Notes: generated by a model from the sequence alone, not told the origin. 22,779 nt of DNA from an uncultured Bacteroidota bacterium (GCA_946479615.1 CAMLGR010000074.1:1-22779); one strand, 5' to 3'. Positions 10,001-19,278 are shown, numbered from the stretch's first letter. Made by a program: numbers and translations.

Positions 10001-12481
10001 AATGGATTGGACAGGTATGATTTTATTTCCAGTACAACTTATGGCCGTCTTCGCAGTTTTGTTAATACCGGTATTTCTTATTCGGGTAGCAAGGCATTGA
10101 CACTGGATGCTGACCGGTACAATCCCGGTGGCACCGCCGATTCATTAAAAGGAACATTTAATTTACAGGGATACAGCAATACAGCTAATGATATCCGTCT
10201 TGATTTCATGTACAAGCATCATGCACAGGTGCCGAATGCTGCGAATAAAGTATGGATAAGAGGAAATGATACGCTGCCATGGATACAGGTATATGACCTC
10301 TATGCTAACCAGGGTAAAGCAGGCGTATATAAAAAAACGTCCAGCATCGAAGTCAGTGATGTGCTGGCTGCTAATTCACAACCATTCAGTTCCAGCTTCC
10401 AGGTGCGTTGGGGTCAATGGGGACAGATTCTTGCTGCGGATGATGAAAGCGGCGCAGGTTATACATTCGATGATGTACACCTGTACCAGGTGACCGATGA
10501 TATTCAAATGATCAGGATTGATACGCCGGTTGTAGCAAGTTGTGGATTAAATAATATAACACCGGTGAGGGTAACCGTTCGTAATAGCTCTAACAGCACT
10601 GTTACCAATGTGCCTGTATTCTTTAAGGCAGATGCCAATTCTCCGGTAGGGGAAACAATTGCCTCGATCGGGCCCAATGCTACGTTTACCTATACGTTTA
10701 CGGCTACAGCTGATATGTCTGCTGCCGGTAATCATACTTTAACCACCTGGGTGCATTTGGCATCAGATACTTATCGTGATAATGACAGCACAACAACCAG
10801 CCTGTATAATTCGCCTGTCATTACTTCATTTCCTTATTTGCAGAATTTTGAATCAGGCGCCGGATCATGGTATACGGCAGGAGAAAATAGTTCCTGGCAA
10901 TATGGAACACCGGCTTCATCAAAGATCAATCGCGCGGCCAGTGGAAGCAAAGCCTGGAAAACAAGTTTGACAGGTAACTATAATGATCTGGAACTTTCTT
11001 ACCTGTATTCTCCCTGCTTCGATCTGACTGGGATGACCAATCCTTCATTAAGTATAAGTGTTGCATTGGATATCGAAGATTGTGGTGCAGGCGGCTTATG
11101 CGATGGCGCTTATGTTGAATATTCACCCGATGGAATTAACTGGTCAAGACTGGGTACAGCAGCTACAGGTACCAACTGGTACAACCGGAACTATAGCGGT
11201 AACCAGGTTTGGAGCATCAGGAATTATACACGCTGGCATATGGCCACAATCCCTCTTCCTACTGGTTTTACCCGTCTTCGCCTGCGATTTGTAATGGCTT
11301 CCGATCCGTATGTAAGTTTTGAGGGAATAGCTGTAGACGATATTCATATCTATGATAATACCAATGGAATTTATACAGGGCCGCCGAATACCAGTTCGTC
11401 TGTCACACAGGCTACAGTGAATGGTACCAACTGGATCAATTTCACCGACGGCGGTAAACTCATCGCTTCCATTAATCCAAACGGGCAGGACCTCGGCAGC
11501 ACCGATGCGCAGGCTTATATTTATCCCGGTGCCGTTCGTGTGAATACTTCTCAATACTATCATAACAGGAATATTACTATCAAGCCAACTAATGTAAATC
11601 TTCCTGATTCGGCTACTGTACGTTTTTATTTTCTTGATTCAGAAACAGAAGCATTGATCAATGCGACTGGTTGCGGAACCTGCAGCAAGCCCGCATCTGC
11701 TTATGAACTGGGGGTATCGAAATACAGTGATATCGATGATGCAGTGGAAAACGGAACACTAGCGGATGATATAAATGGAAACTGGTCGTATATCAACCCG
11801 GCAAAAGCGGTGAAAGTTCCTTTTGACAAAGGCTACTATGCAGAATTTAAAGTAAAAGACTTTTCCGAATTCTGGCTCAACAATGGCGGCATTAATAATA
11901 ACCAGACATTACCGGCAGAATTGATCAGTTTTACAGCAACGAAACAATCAACCGGCAATGTAATAGCTGCGTGGACGACCGCCTCTGAAAATAATACAGC
12001 CATGTATGAAGTAGAACTTGCCAAAGGCAATGAAGAATACAGGCAAAATCATTTCATTAAAATCGGCCAGGTAGCAAGCAAGAGTAACAGCACCACAGAA
12101 CAATATTACCAGTTGACCGATGCAGAGAGTAATAAAACAGGAGTAAGATATTACCGGTTAAAGATCATTGACAATGATGGCCGGTTTACCTACTCGGCTA
12201 TACGTCCTGTAGTATTCAATGACGAGGTGAAATGGCAGGTGTACCCGAACCCATCTACAGGATTATTCAACTTTATTTACCAGGCCGGATCAAATGAAAG
12301 CATTGGTATAAAATTGTATGATGTAAATGGTAAACAGGTACAACAATCAAAACTGGCTGCTGATGGATTTGTACAAAAAACATCCATCGATCTTCGGGAG
12401 AGCAGGTATGCACCAGGACTTTACCTCCTGGAAATCACAGCGGGTGATGCGAAAAAGGTATTTAGACTGATCAAGCAATAA
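7082..12481 (+). CDS. Giant secreted S8 serine protease with FN3/CARDB-like modules and T9SS type A sorting domain
   Basis: This gene encodes 1799 residues. A signal peptide (about 1-21, ...SFHSSAQ) is followed by a propeptide of roughly 200 residues and a subtilase domain. The likely active-site residues are Asp254 or Asp255 (IGIGDDSDP), His279 (GAHGVHVIG), oxyanion Asn372 (AAGNSG) and Ser451 (GTSMAAP). The Asp and His motifs differ from the usual D-[ST]-G and HGTHV forms. After the protease come beta modules: a fibronectin-III-like domain near residues 740-820, two CARDB-like repeats each with a TFTxTAD(L/M)SA segment, and jelly-roll-like segments between them. The last 82 residues, from WQVYPNPSTG at 1718, form a type A T9SS sorting domain, so the protein is probably cleaved and released or anchored at the cell surface. 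It starts 63 bp after mfd. A near-match -7 box, TATTTTTA, lies at 7056-7063, and a hairpin follows the stop. The substrate is unknown. Confidence 0.93.
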   Translation: MRFNPILLITALVLVSFHSSAQKQTVSSPDESRYRLQLRNGTFLPQRNITTAKIDSLNQKTSKINGVSFTVIQFETIPDAGQRRQLQQAGIELLDYIPGNAYTASVKGALSLPLLIQVKARAIITLTPEQKMEPALAQGIFPAHAIKTPGTVDVWISFPKTFSYETVSQELRTKNFDIITITWKDYRVLGLRAAATRLNELAALPFIEYVEAAPKEDEKLNNKSRTNSRANVLQSSLPGGRNLQGQGVVIGIGDDSDPTSHIDFGQRIINRTSSIGGAHGVHVIGIAAGAGIIEEKYSGAAPGATVVAQAFSGILANAPAYIQDYNMVVTNNSYGNVEDDCATFGVYDLYSRVMDMQMLQMPHLQHVFAAGNSGAFNCSPFLPGFGNVLGGYQTAKNIISVGAAIETREIHPASSKGPVRDGRIKPEITAQGVYVVSTWPTNRYSYNSGTSMAAPAVSGGLALLYQRYRQLHSNTDPDNGLMKALLCNGATDMGNTGPDFSYGFGWINLLRSVKILEQNNYFTDSVASAVTNTHSITIPPGANISQLKVMLYWNDPAAAVLASQALVNDLDLEVTDPGSAIHYPLVPDGAPAHANDPDTTGPDHINNIEQVVIDNPGAGTYSFAVKGTNVPGLPKQPYFVVFDTIPVSTTLTYPIGGERFSYGDSVYVSWDSYGNDANDFTVSYFDGTAWKDSVVADSIRQFKWFPTNVVTDQARIKITHNGTGLQSESQAITILGIPIDSLAAVQCEGYIATKWNTIPGATDYEVMILRGNDMVPVATTTDTVYTISGLSKDSVYWVTVRARLNGNPGRRATAISRQPNNGTCADTISDNDLKIDAILAPVSGRKLTSTELTATTAISIRIKNLDNAATAGNIPVTYKIGANPVVHDTIIAPNIAAGATYDYTFTTTADLSATGVYDLVTSVSYAGDIVSKNDTLAKAIKQLDNPFIDLATDFLDNMETATVQSYYSPQTGLNGLDRYDFISSTTYGRLRSFVNTGISYSGSKALTLDADRYNPGGTADSLKGTFNLQGYSNTANDIRLDFMYKHHAQVPNAANKVWIRGNDTLPWIQVYDLYANQGKAGVYKKTSSIEVSDVLAANSQPFSSSFQVRWGQWGQILAADDESGAGYTFDDVHLYQVTDDIQMIRIDTPVVASCGLNNITPVRVTVRNSSNSTVTNVPVFFKADANSPVGETIASIGPNATFTYTFTATADMSAAGNHTLTTWVHLASDTYRDNDSTTTSLYNSPVITSFPYLQNFESGAGSWYTAGENSSWQYGTPASSKINRAASGSKAWKTSLTGNYNDLELSYLYSPCFDLTGMTNPSLSISVALDIEDCGAGGLCDGAYVEYSPDGINWSRLGTAATGTNWYNRNYSGNQVWSIRNYTRWHMATIPLPTGFTRLRLRFVMASDPYVSFEGIAVDDIHIYDNTNGIYTGPPNTSSSVTQATVNGTNWINFTDGGKLIASINPNGQDLGSTDAQAYIYPGAVRVNTSQYYHNRNITIKPTNVNLPDSATVRFYFLDSETEALINATGCGTCSKPASAYELGVSKYSDIDDAVENGTLADDINGNWSYINPAKAVKVPFDKGYYAEFKVKDFSEFWLNNGGINNNQTLPAELISFTATKQSTGNVIAAWTTASENNTAMYEVELAKGNEEYRQNHFIKIGQVASKSNSTTEQYYQLTDAESNKTGVRYYRLKIIDNDGRFTYSAIRPVVFNDEVKWQVYPNPSTGLFNFIYQAGSNESIGIKLYDVNGKQVQQSKLAADGFVQKTSIDLRESRYAPGLYLLEITAGDAKKVFRLIKQ

Positions 12482-12504
12482 TATTTCCTTAGTAAATTTT
12501 CGAT

Positions 12505-12529
12505 AGAGGGCCTGTAATGCAGGCCCTCT
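12505..12529 (+). terminator. Hairpin after the giant S8 protease, probable terminator
   Basis: AGAGGGCCTG (12505-12514) and CAGGCCCTCT (12520-12529) form a perfect 10-bp GC-rich stem with a 5-nt loop TAATG, starting 24 nt after the protease stop. The T-tract behind it is short (GCTGTTTTGG), so it is a weak or Rho-assisted terminator. An ATG in frame with the next gene lies in the loop and is not a plausible start. Confidence 0.65.
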
Positions 12530-12597
12530 GCTGTTTTGGTAAGATTCTTGTTCAGGCTACCTGCCGTCGCAACCTGAAAACACTGTGTCCAGTATTT

Positions 12598-13611
12598 ATG
12601 AAAAAAACAGCCAGCCTCCTGCCTATTTTCCTGTTCCTTTTTTATTTTTCAGGGGCACAGCCATGTACTATACCCACTTCTTTTTTTCCTGATGACACGA
12701 TCGTTGTTTGTGCAGGAAGTAATTATACATTGAATGCACCTGCGATCGGCGGTGTTACGTTTACATGGTCCAATGCATCCGGTGGAACTTCCATGCCTGT
12801 CAATGTTAACGGTAAATACTGGTTGCGCATCAATGATGCAGTATGTACACAGACAGATACAGTTACTGTTCTGTTCAACTCCTTTTTATTATCGCCCACT
12901 ATACAGGATCTGAAATTATGCAAGGGTCAACCTGCCCGGCCATTACCGGTATGGGGGCAACATCTTTTATGGTATACCGATCCGATTGGTGGTGCCGGCA
13001 ATCCGGTATTACCTGTTCCGTCTACGGCTGATACAGGAAGGATGACTTACTGGTTCAGCCAGACAATCAAAGGTTGCGAGAGCCCGCGGTTACCGATGCA
13101 GATAAAAGTTATTGATAAACCCAAATTCGATTTAGGCGATGCATTTATCATTCCCTGCAATACACTGGGTATCGTGTTGCAGGTAGTGGCTGATGGTGAA
13201 TCGGATTATACCTGGAGTAATGGCAGTCATGACATTGCCATTGTTGCTGCCACCCGCGGCCAGTATTCTTTATATGCACAAAATATGTGTGGTAATTTCC
13301 GTGATACCACTGTAGCTGTAGAGTGCCAGGATAAATGTGTCCAGTTTCCGAATGCTTTTTCACCGAACGGGGATGGCAAAAACGATCTCTACCAGGCTGC
13401 TGTGTTTTGCCCGGTGCCGAAATACAAACTCGTCATTTATAATCGTAACGGGGAACTGATCTACCAAACCCAGGATCCGAAAGGCGGGTGGAATGGCTTT
13501 GCCAAAGGCAAAGCCCAACCGATCGGGGCGTACGTGTACTATACCGAATTTTTCGATTTTGTCCTTAAACAGAGTTTTGTTGAAAAAGGAACATTTGTGC
13601 TGCTGCGCTAG
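12598..13611 (+). CDS. Secreted protein with gliding-motility-associated C-terminal (T9SS type B) domain
   Basis: This gene encodes 337 residues from the ATG at 12598. The frame runs back to an ATG at 12517, but that codon sits in the loop of the terminator hairpin, and the peptide MKKTASLLPIFLFLFYFSGAQ beginning at 12598 is a textbook signal peptide. Two Ig/PKD-like beta modules follow (for example TFTWSNASGG and SDYTWSNGSH, each ending in a Cys-containing strand). The C-terminal 86 or so residues, from NAFSPNGDGKND at residue 252, are the CHU_C / gliding-motility-associated domain, which serves as a type B signal for the type IX secretion system. Proteins of this group are surface-attached adhesins or enzyme carriers; here no enzyme domain is visible. 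Its end is one base from the end of the convergent gene at 13613. Confidence 0.9.
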   Translation: MKKTASLLPIFLFLFYFSGAQPCTIPTSFFPDDTIVVCAGSNYTLNAPAIGGVTFTWSNASGGTSMPVNVNGKYWLRINDAVCTQTDTVTVLFNSFLLSPTIQDLKLCKGQPARPLPVWGQHLLWYTDPIGGAGNPVLPVPSTADTGRMTYWFSQTIKGCESPRLPMQIKVIDKPKFDLGDAFIIPCNTLGIVLQVVADGESDYTWSNGSHDIAIVAATRGQYSLYAQNMCGNFRDTTVAVECQDKCVQFPNAFSPNGDGKNDLYQAAVFCPVPKYKLVIYNRNGELIYQTQDPKGGWNGFAKGKAQPIGAYVYYTEFFDFVLKQSFVEKGTFVLLR

Positions 13612-13612
13612 A

Positions 13613-13819
13613 TTATTCCCAACCTTGTTTGGCTACTCCGGCTTTGATGGCTGCCAGTGCTTTGGCTTCATTCAATAAGGTGGTCAGCTTATTTCCTTTA
13701 CCATCATGGCCTTGTGCCATATAAGCGCCTTTTGCTGTTTTTGTGATAACAGCATCGTGCATGGGAACACCCTTTTCTTTGGTTTTTACGTTGTATGCTG
13801 TGAGTTGAACGTCAGACAT
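13613..13819 (-). CDS. 68-residue protein of unknown function
   Basis: This is a short gene with a good ATG at 13819 and a TAA stop that leaves one base to the convergent gene's TAG. The product begins MSDVQLTAYNVKTKEKGVPM, is hydrophilic and mildly basic, lacks a signal peptide or membrane segment, and ends in Ala-rich helix-like sequence (LNEAKALAAIKAGVAKQGW). I do not recognise a named family. It fills the space between two genes neatly, and its composition is that of a real protein rather than an antisense shadow. It lies downstream of gyrB on the same strand, but the gyrB terminator separates them, so it probably has its own promoter. I found no exact -7 box. It is likely a small cytoplasmic protein. 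Confidence 0.72.
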   Translation of the reverse strand: MSDVQLTAYNVKTKEKGVPMHDAVITKTAKGAYMAQGHDGKGNKLTTLLNEAKALAAIKAGVAKQGWE

Positions 13820-13900
13820 GGGAATGTTTTTTGGGTTTAGTAATAGCTGAAATTACAGCTTTTGGCTCTTTTCAGGTTTTAAAACTTGCTAACAGCCACT

Positions 13901-13935
13901 AAAAAGCCCCTTTTCCTGGTGGATAAAAAGGGGCT
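13901..13935 (-). terminator. Intrinsic terminator of gyrB
   Basis: Read on the minus strand, a 10-bp perfect stem (AGCCCCTTTT / AAAAGGGGCT, at 13926-13935 and 13905-13914) with an 11-nt loop is followed by a run of T residues (A-run at 13901-13905 on the + strand). It begins about 28 nt after the gyrB stop codon. This is the clearest intrinsic terminator in the window. Confidence 0.82.
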
Positions 13936-13962
13936 AACTAACTTATTATGAATAAATTATAC

Positions 13963-15963
<2,001 letters not shown>

Positions 15964-16011
15964 TTAAACATTGGACCAGATACTGTGTTCCGGCCAGAAA
16001 TGTGAGACCTG

Positions 16012-16019
16012 CAAATCTA
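16012..16019 (-). promoter_or_regulatory. Bacteroidota -7 element TAGATTTG for gyrB
   Basis: On the minus strand TAGATTTG matches TAnnTTTG exactly, 69 bp before the gyrB ATG. A GTTG lies 16 bp further upstream (16036-16039), slightly closer than the usual -33 spacing. The predicted 5' leader is about 60 nt. Confidence 0.55.
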
Positions 16020-16094
16020 CGTAAATAGGGCCTCACAACAGGTTTTTAAAGGCTGTTTTTTGCACTATTTTTTACCATTTTAAGGGTTGTTAAA

Positions 16095-16180
16095 AAGTCA
16101 AAATTCAAAAGTCAAAATTCAAAAAAACTGGTCTGGTCCCAAGGTGTCTTTTTTGAATTTTGGCTTTTGAATTTTGACTT
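16095..16180. repeat. 32-bp inverted repeat between lpxC-fabZ and gyrB
   Basis: The left arm 16095-16126 and right arm 16149-16180 are complementary over 32 bp with one mismatch, around a 22-nt loop. Each arm contains two tandem copies of GTCAAAATTCAAAA (the second arm with one substitution). It starts 3 bp after the lpxC-fabZ stop. The stem is very AT-rich and could fold in RNA; as a terminator it would be unusually long. A dispersed AT-rich palindromic repeat element is more likely. The rest of the gap (15943-16094) holds the gyrB -7 motif. Confidence 0.85.
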
Positions 16181-16183
16181 CCT

Positions 16184-17587
16184 TTATCTCTTGATGATCT
16201 GGGCAACCAGGTCGCCTTCGGCGCAAACTTTATTGCCGACATACACGGTTCCTTTCATTTCACAGATACCGCGGCGGATGGGTGCCGATAACTCCATTTT
16301 CAGGAGCAAGGTGTCACCTGGTCTTACCATTTGTTTGAATTTGCAGTTGTCGATCTTGAGGAAATAGGTATCGTGTTCACCGCCACCACTCAGATTGATG
16401 GCAAGGATGCCACCGCACTGGGCCAGCGCTTCTATTTGCAATACGCCCGGCATGACCGGGTTGCCGGGAAAATGCCCCTGGAAAAACCATTCGTTGAATG
16501 TGACGTTCTTAACACCTACGATATGGGTATCGCTTAACTCGATGATTTTATCAACCAGGGCAAATGGGAAACGGTGAGGTAATGTTTTTTCGATGAACTG
16601 GTGATCGTATACCGGTGGTAAAGTGGGATCATAGACCGGAACGCCCTTGGTATGCTTGTTTTTTTTTATGTATTGTTTGATCTTCCGTGCAAACTCCACA
16701 TTGCTGCTATGTCCCGGGCGGTTGGCAATAATCCTTGCTTTGATGGGGTAACCGATCAACGCCAGATCACCTATCACATCCAGTAACTTGTGACGGGCGG
16801 GTTCATTGGGAAAACGCAGTTCGAGATTATTCAGGTATCCTTCACTTTTTACCGTGATATCATCTTTTTTAAAGATCTTTTTAAGCCTTGTCATTTCTTT
16901 TTCATCAACAGCTTTATCAACCACTACAATCGCATTGTTGATATCGCCGCCTTTGATAAGATTATTATCGAGCAGCATTTCCAGTTCGTGCAGGAAACAA
17001 AAAGTGCGGCAGGGCGCTATCTTGTCTTTAAAATCGCGGATGTGTTTCAGCCCGGCATGCTGTGTGCCCAATACCGGTGAATTGAAATCGATAAGTGTCG
17101 TGATCTGGTAATCTACCGATGGCATAGCTACCATCTCCACCCTTTTTTCTTCATCGTAATGGAAAATGTTATCATCAATGCTGTACCATACTTTGGCCGC
17201 GTCCTGTTCTGCAATGCCGGCTTCCTCGATGATCTGTACAAATGGTTCCGAACTTCCATCCATGATCGGCATTTCAGGACCATTGATCTCTATCAGGCAA
17301 TTGTCGATTCCCATTCCCACCAGCGCTGCCAGTACGTGTTCTACCGTACTTACTTTGGCGCCATTGGCTTCGAGGGTCGTTCCGCGGCTTGTATCGGTTA
17401 CCAGGTCGCAGTCGGCTTTGATAATGGGCTTATTCGGCAGGTCGATGCGCTGAAACTGGAAACCAAAGCCAGGCATAGCAGGATTCAATGTCAGGTCAGC
17501 CATAATACCGGTGTGCAAACCTGTTCCGGAAATAGTAGCGGCCGCTTTTAATGTATGTTGTTTGTCGGGGTTAAAGCTGGTATTCAT
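16184..17587 (-). CDS. lpxC-fabZ: Bifunctional LpxC-FabZ: UDP-3-O-acyl-GlcNAc deacetylase / 3-hydroxyacyl-ACP dehydratase
   Basis: This gene encodes 467 residues from the ATG at 17587. The N-terminal part (to about 310) is LpxC, the zinc deacetylase that commits UDP-3-O-acyl-GlcNAc to lipid A. Zinc ligands His84 (VEHVLAAL), His266 and Asp270 (HKLLDVIGD) and the catalytic His293 (PGHSSN) are present. The C-terminal part (from about 320, LPHRFPFALVDKI) is FabZ of fatty acid synthesis, with His372 (GHFPGNP) and Glu386 (LQIEALAQ). Both halves therefore look active. The fusion is known from Bacteroidota. An in-frame ATG at 17626 would add 13 residues, but it lies only 5 bp behind an exact -7 element, so transcription would begin at about that base; the LpxC fold also starts close to the inner ATG. 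The longer start remains possible as a leaderless one. lpxA, often next, is not here. Confidence 0.95.
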   Translation of the reverse strand: MNTSFNPDKQHTLKAAATISGTGLHTGIMADLTLNPAMPGFGFQFQRIDLPNKPIIKADCDLVTDTSRGTTLEANGAKVSTVEHVLAALVGMGIDNCLIEINGPEMPIMDGSSEPFVQIIEEAGIAEQDAAKVWYSIDDNIFHYDEEKRVEMVAMPSVDYQITTLIDFNSPVLGTQHAGLKHIRDFKDKIAPCRTFCFLHELEMLLDNNLIKGGDINNAIVVVDKAVDEKEMTRLKKIFKKDDITVKSEGYLNNLELRFPNEPARHKLLDVIGDLALIGYPIKARIIANRPGHSSNVEFARKIKQYIKKNKHTKGVPVYDPTLPPVYDHQFIEKTLPHRFPFALVDKIIELSDTHIVGVKNVTFNEWFFQGHFPGNPVMPGVLQIEALAQCGGILAINLSGGGEHDTYFLKIDNCKFKQMVRPGDTLLLKMELSAPIRRGICEMKGTVYVGNKVCAEGDLVAQIIKR

Positions 17588-17631
17588 ACTGGCAATATAA
17601 TTCTTATTGTCTGTTGAAGAAATCATGGCGG

Positions 17632-17639
17632 CAAAGATA
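17632..17639 (-). promoter_or_regulatory. Bacteroidota -7 element TATCTTTG for lpxC-fabZ
   Basis: TATCTTTG on the minus strand matches TAnnTTTG exactly. A TTTG exists further upstream (17653-17656) but only 13 bp away, too close for a normal -33 box. That TTTG lies in a small palindrome, GTTTGTCAAAC (17647-17657). Transcription would start near 17626, leaving a leader of about 40 nt before the ATG at 17587. Confidence 0.55.
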
Positions 17640-17968
17640 AGGTTTCGTTTGTCAAACAGTGACGGACAACAGGAGTAACCGGTCCCGGCATCTTAATGGT
17701 TAATAACTATTGTTGCAACAGCAATACATGATTGCAGGTTCATGCTTCTGTCAAAAACGCATTACCACTTCGTGGTATCTTTTTTAATGAAGCACTGTGG
17801 AAGTTTTTCCCGTTTGTATTATCAGAACGAAATTCTTCTTTCGCTATCGTTATACCTCTTCGGAATATTACTATTTCATTCTTACAGGAGTGCTAAATTT
17901 TATCCAGAATAATGTGATTGATAAAAACAGGCGAAGTTTTTGATCTTTTATCGCCAAAGAAAATAACA
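17640..17968. other. Divergent intergenic region between lpxC-fabZ and the response regulator gene
   Basis: No convincing gene is seen here. It holds the lpxC -7 motif at its left border, the palindromes GTTTGTCAAAC (17647-17657) and TGTTGCAACA (17711-17720), an orphan terminator-like hairpin (17763-17785), and about 180 AT-rich bases leading to the response regulator start. A 7/8 match to TAnnTTTG on the + strand (TTCGTTTG, 17644-17651) could drive a short transcript ending at the hairpin, which is speculative. Confidence 0.5.
17763..17785 (+). terminator. Orphan terminator-like hairpin
   Basis: TACCAC, loop TTC, GTGGTA, then TC and six T residues (17780-17785) on the + strand. The stem is only 6 bp. 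No + strand gene ends upstream, so it would have to end a short untranslated RNA, or act as an attenuator in the leader of the response regulator, or be a chance fold. Confidence 0.4.
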
Positions 17969-18352
17969 ATGGGTGTATCGGTGCAGACGGCGATGATCAT
18001 AGATGATGATATTGATTTCACGATGTTGCTGTCAGCTATTCTGGAACAAAGAAGAATTCATGTCATGGCGCTGCACACCCTGCAGGAAGCCGATGACTAT
18101 CTCGATTACCTGAAACCTACTGTCATTTTTCTGGATAATAGTTTCCCCGAAGGATTGGGCATAAATTTTATTTCCCGCATCAAAGAAGCTGATAACGAAA
18201 TCAAGATCATCATGCTTACCGGCGATTCCGCACTCTGGATACATGAGAAAGCTGTAGAAGAAGGCATTGATTACTTTTTACAAAAGCCAGTGAGCCGGCA
18301 GACTATCGATGGTGTGCTTGACCAGTTGAAATTCAGAAAGGCAGAAGCCTGA
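17969..18352 (+). CDS. Single-domain (CheY-like) response regulator
   Basis: This gene encodes 127 residues from the ATG at 17969. The frame runs back to a TTG at 17918, but the receiver fold begins right at the ATG (MGVSVQTAMIIDDD). It is a stand-alone receiver domain of two-component signalling with the key residues: acidic pair Asp12/Asp13, phospho-acceptor Asp56 (IFLDNSFP), Thr84 (MLTGD) and Lys106 (LQKPV). No output domain follows, so it must act by protein contact, as CheY or a phosphorelay intermediate does. No histidine kinase gene is in the window, so its partner is unknown. Its TGA abuts directly the stop codon of the convergent EamA gene with no base between them (18350-18355 reads TGATCA). 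Confidence 0.9.
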   Translation: MGVSVQTAMIIDDDIDFTMLLSAILEQRRIHVMALHTLQEADDYLDYLKPTVIFLDNSFPEGLGINFISRIKEADNEIKIIMLTGDSALWIHEKAVEEGIDYFLQKPVSRQTIDGVLDQLKFRKAEA

Positions 18353-19261
18353 TCATCCTGTTTTGCGCCAGTTGGCCAATACAATGCCCGCAAATACCAG
18401 CACCATACTTACTATGTGTATCCATGTAAATTGCTCATGAAGAATAATAGCTGCTTCAATACTGCTGAATACAGGAATAAGATTTCCAAACAGTGACGTA
18501 CGGCCAGCACCCAGCTTACTCACCGCCATGTTCCAGCATAAAAAAGAGATCACGGAAGCGCCAATGCCGAGGTATAGGATAATGAAAATAAGTTTCATAT
18601 TCCAGTCGACCGGGTCGCCGTGGTATATTTCCCAACCATAAAAAGGAGATAATAATAATGTACCGCCGGCAAATGCCATGAACAGGAAATTGATCGGGCT
18701 GATACCGGCAGGTTTCCTTCGTACAAGTGTAGTATAGATGGCAAAAGATAAAGCTCCTAATAATACCCATCCATCACCGGCTGTGAACCGGAAGGATAAC
18801 AGGTTATGAAAATCGCCTTTGCACAATAAAAAGATCACACCGAGGATACACAATCCCAGGCCGATCATCTTCAGGGCGCCTATTTTTTCTTTTAAATAAA
18901 TGCGCGAAAGGATTACTGCAAAAATGGGAGAGGAGGTAGTGCCTATCAATGCGAGATTAATTGCTGTAGTAAAATGTGCGGCGATATAGACAAGCGTATT
19001 GAAAAGACAAACTCCTGTCAGTGCAATAAAGAATAAATAAAGGAGCGAGCGTTTTGAGATGCTCCATTCTCTTCTAAAACTTTTGATAGCAAAAGGAAAG
19101 ATAACAACGGAAGCTGTGAACCAGCGATAAAAAGCCAGGTTGATCGGTGATAGCTGCCTGATCACTCCCCGCGCCGCAACAAAATTACCCGACCAGATCA
19201 ATGTCGACAGTACGGCCAGCGCCATGCCTGCATAAATATTTCGTTGAGAAGGGGAGATCAT
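18353..19261 (-). CDS. EamA/DMT-superfamily membrane transporter
   Basis: This gene encodes 302 residues from the ATG at 19261. A GTG at 19288 would add 9 residues, but a near-match -7 box lies between the two, which favours the ATG. The protein has about ten hydrophobic segments arranged as two five-helix EamA repeats, the first starting at MALAVLSTLIWSGNFVAARG and the second around WVLLGALSFAIYTTLVRR. EamA proteins in the inner membrane export amino acids or other metabolites, or carry nucleotide sugars in related families; the substrate cannot be told from sequence. It follows the nuclease gene on the same strand after 79 bp and converges on the response regulator gene with adjoining stops. 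Confidence 0.92.
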   Translation of the reverse strand: MISPSQRNIYAGMALAVLSTLIWSGNFVAARGVIRQLSPINLAFYRWFTASVVIFPFAIKSFRREWSISKRSLLYLFFIALTGVCLFNTLVYIAAHFTTAINLALIGTTSSPIFAVILSRIYLKEKIGALKMIGLGLCILGVIFLLCKGDFHNLLSFRFTAGDGWVLLGALSFAIYTTLVRRKPAGISPINFLFMAFAGGTLLLSPFYGWEIYHGDPVDWNMKLIFIILYLGIGASVISFLCWNMAVSKLGAGRTSLFGNLIPVFSSIEAAIILHEQFTWIHIVSMVLVFAGIVLANWRKTG

Positions 19262-19270
19262 GTTGAGCGG

Positions 19271-19278
19271 CGAAGATA
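19271..19278 (-). promoter_or_regulatory. Near-match -7 element TATCTTCG before the EamA gene
   Basis: On the minus strand this matches TAnnTTTG at all but one position, ending 9 bp before the ATG at 19261. No -33 box is seen at normal spacing, so it is a weak candidate only. Confidence 0.3.

Noticed and set aside
12517..12597. N-terminal extension of the gliding-motility-type protein
   Set aside because: The ATG lies in the loop of a 10-bp hairpin, and the extension would bury the signal peptide that begins at 12598.
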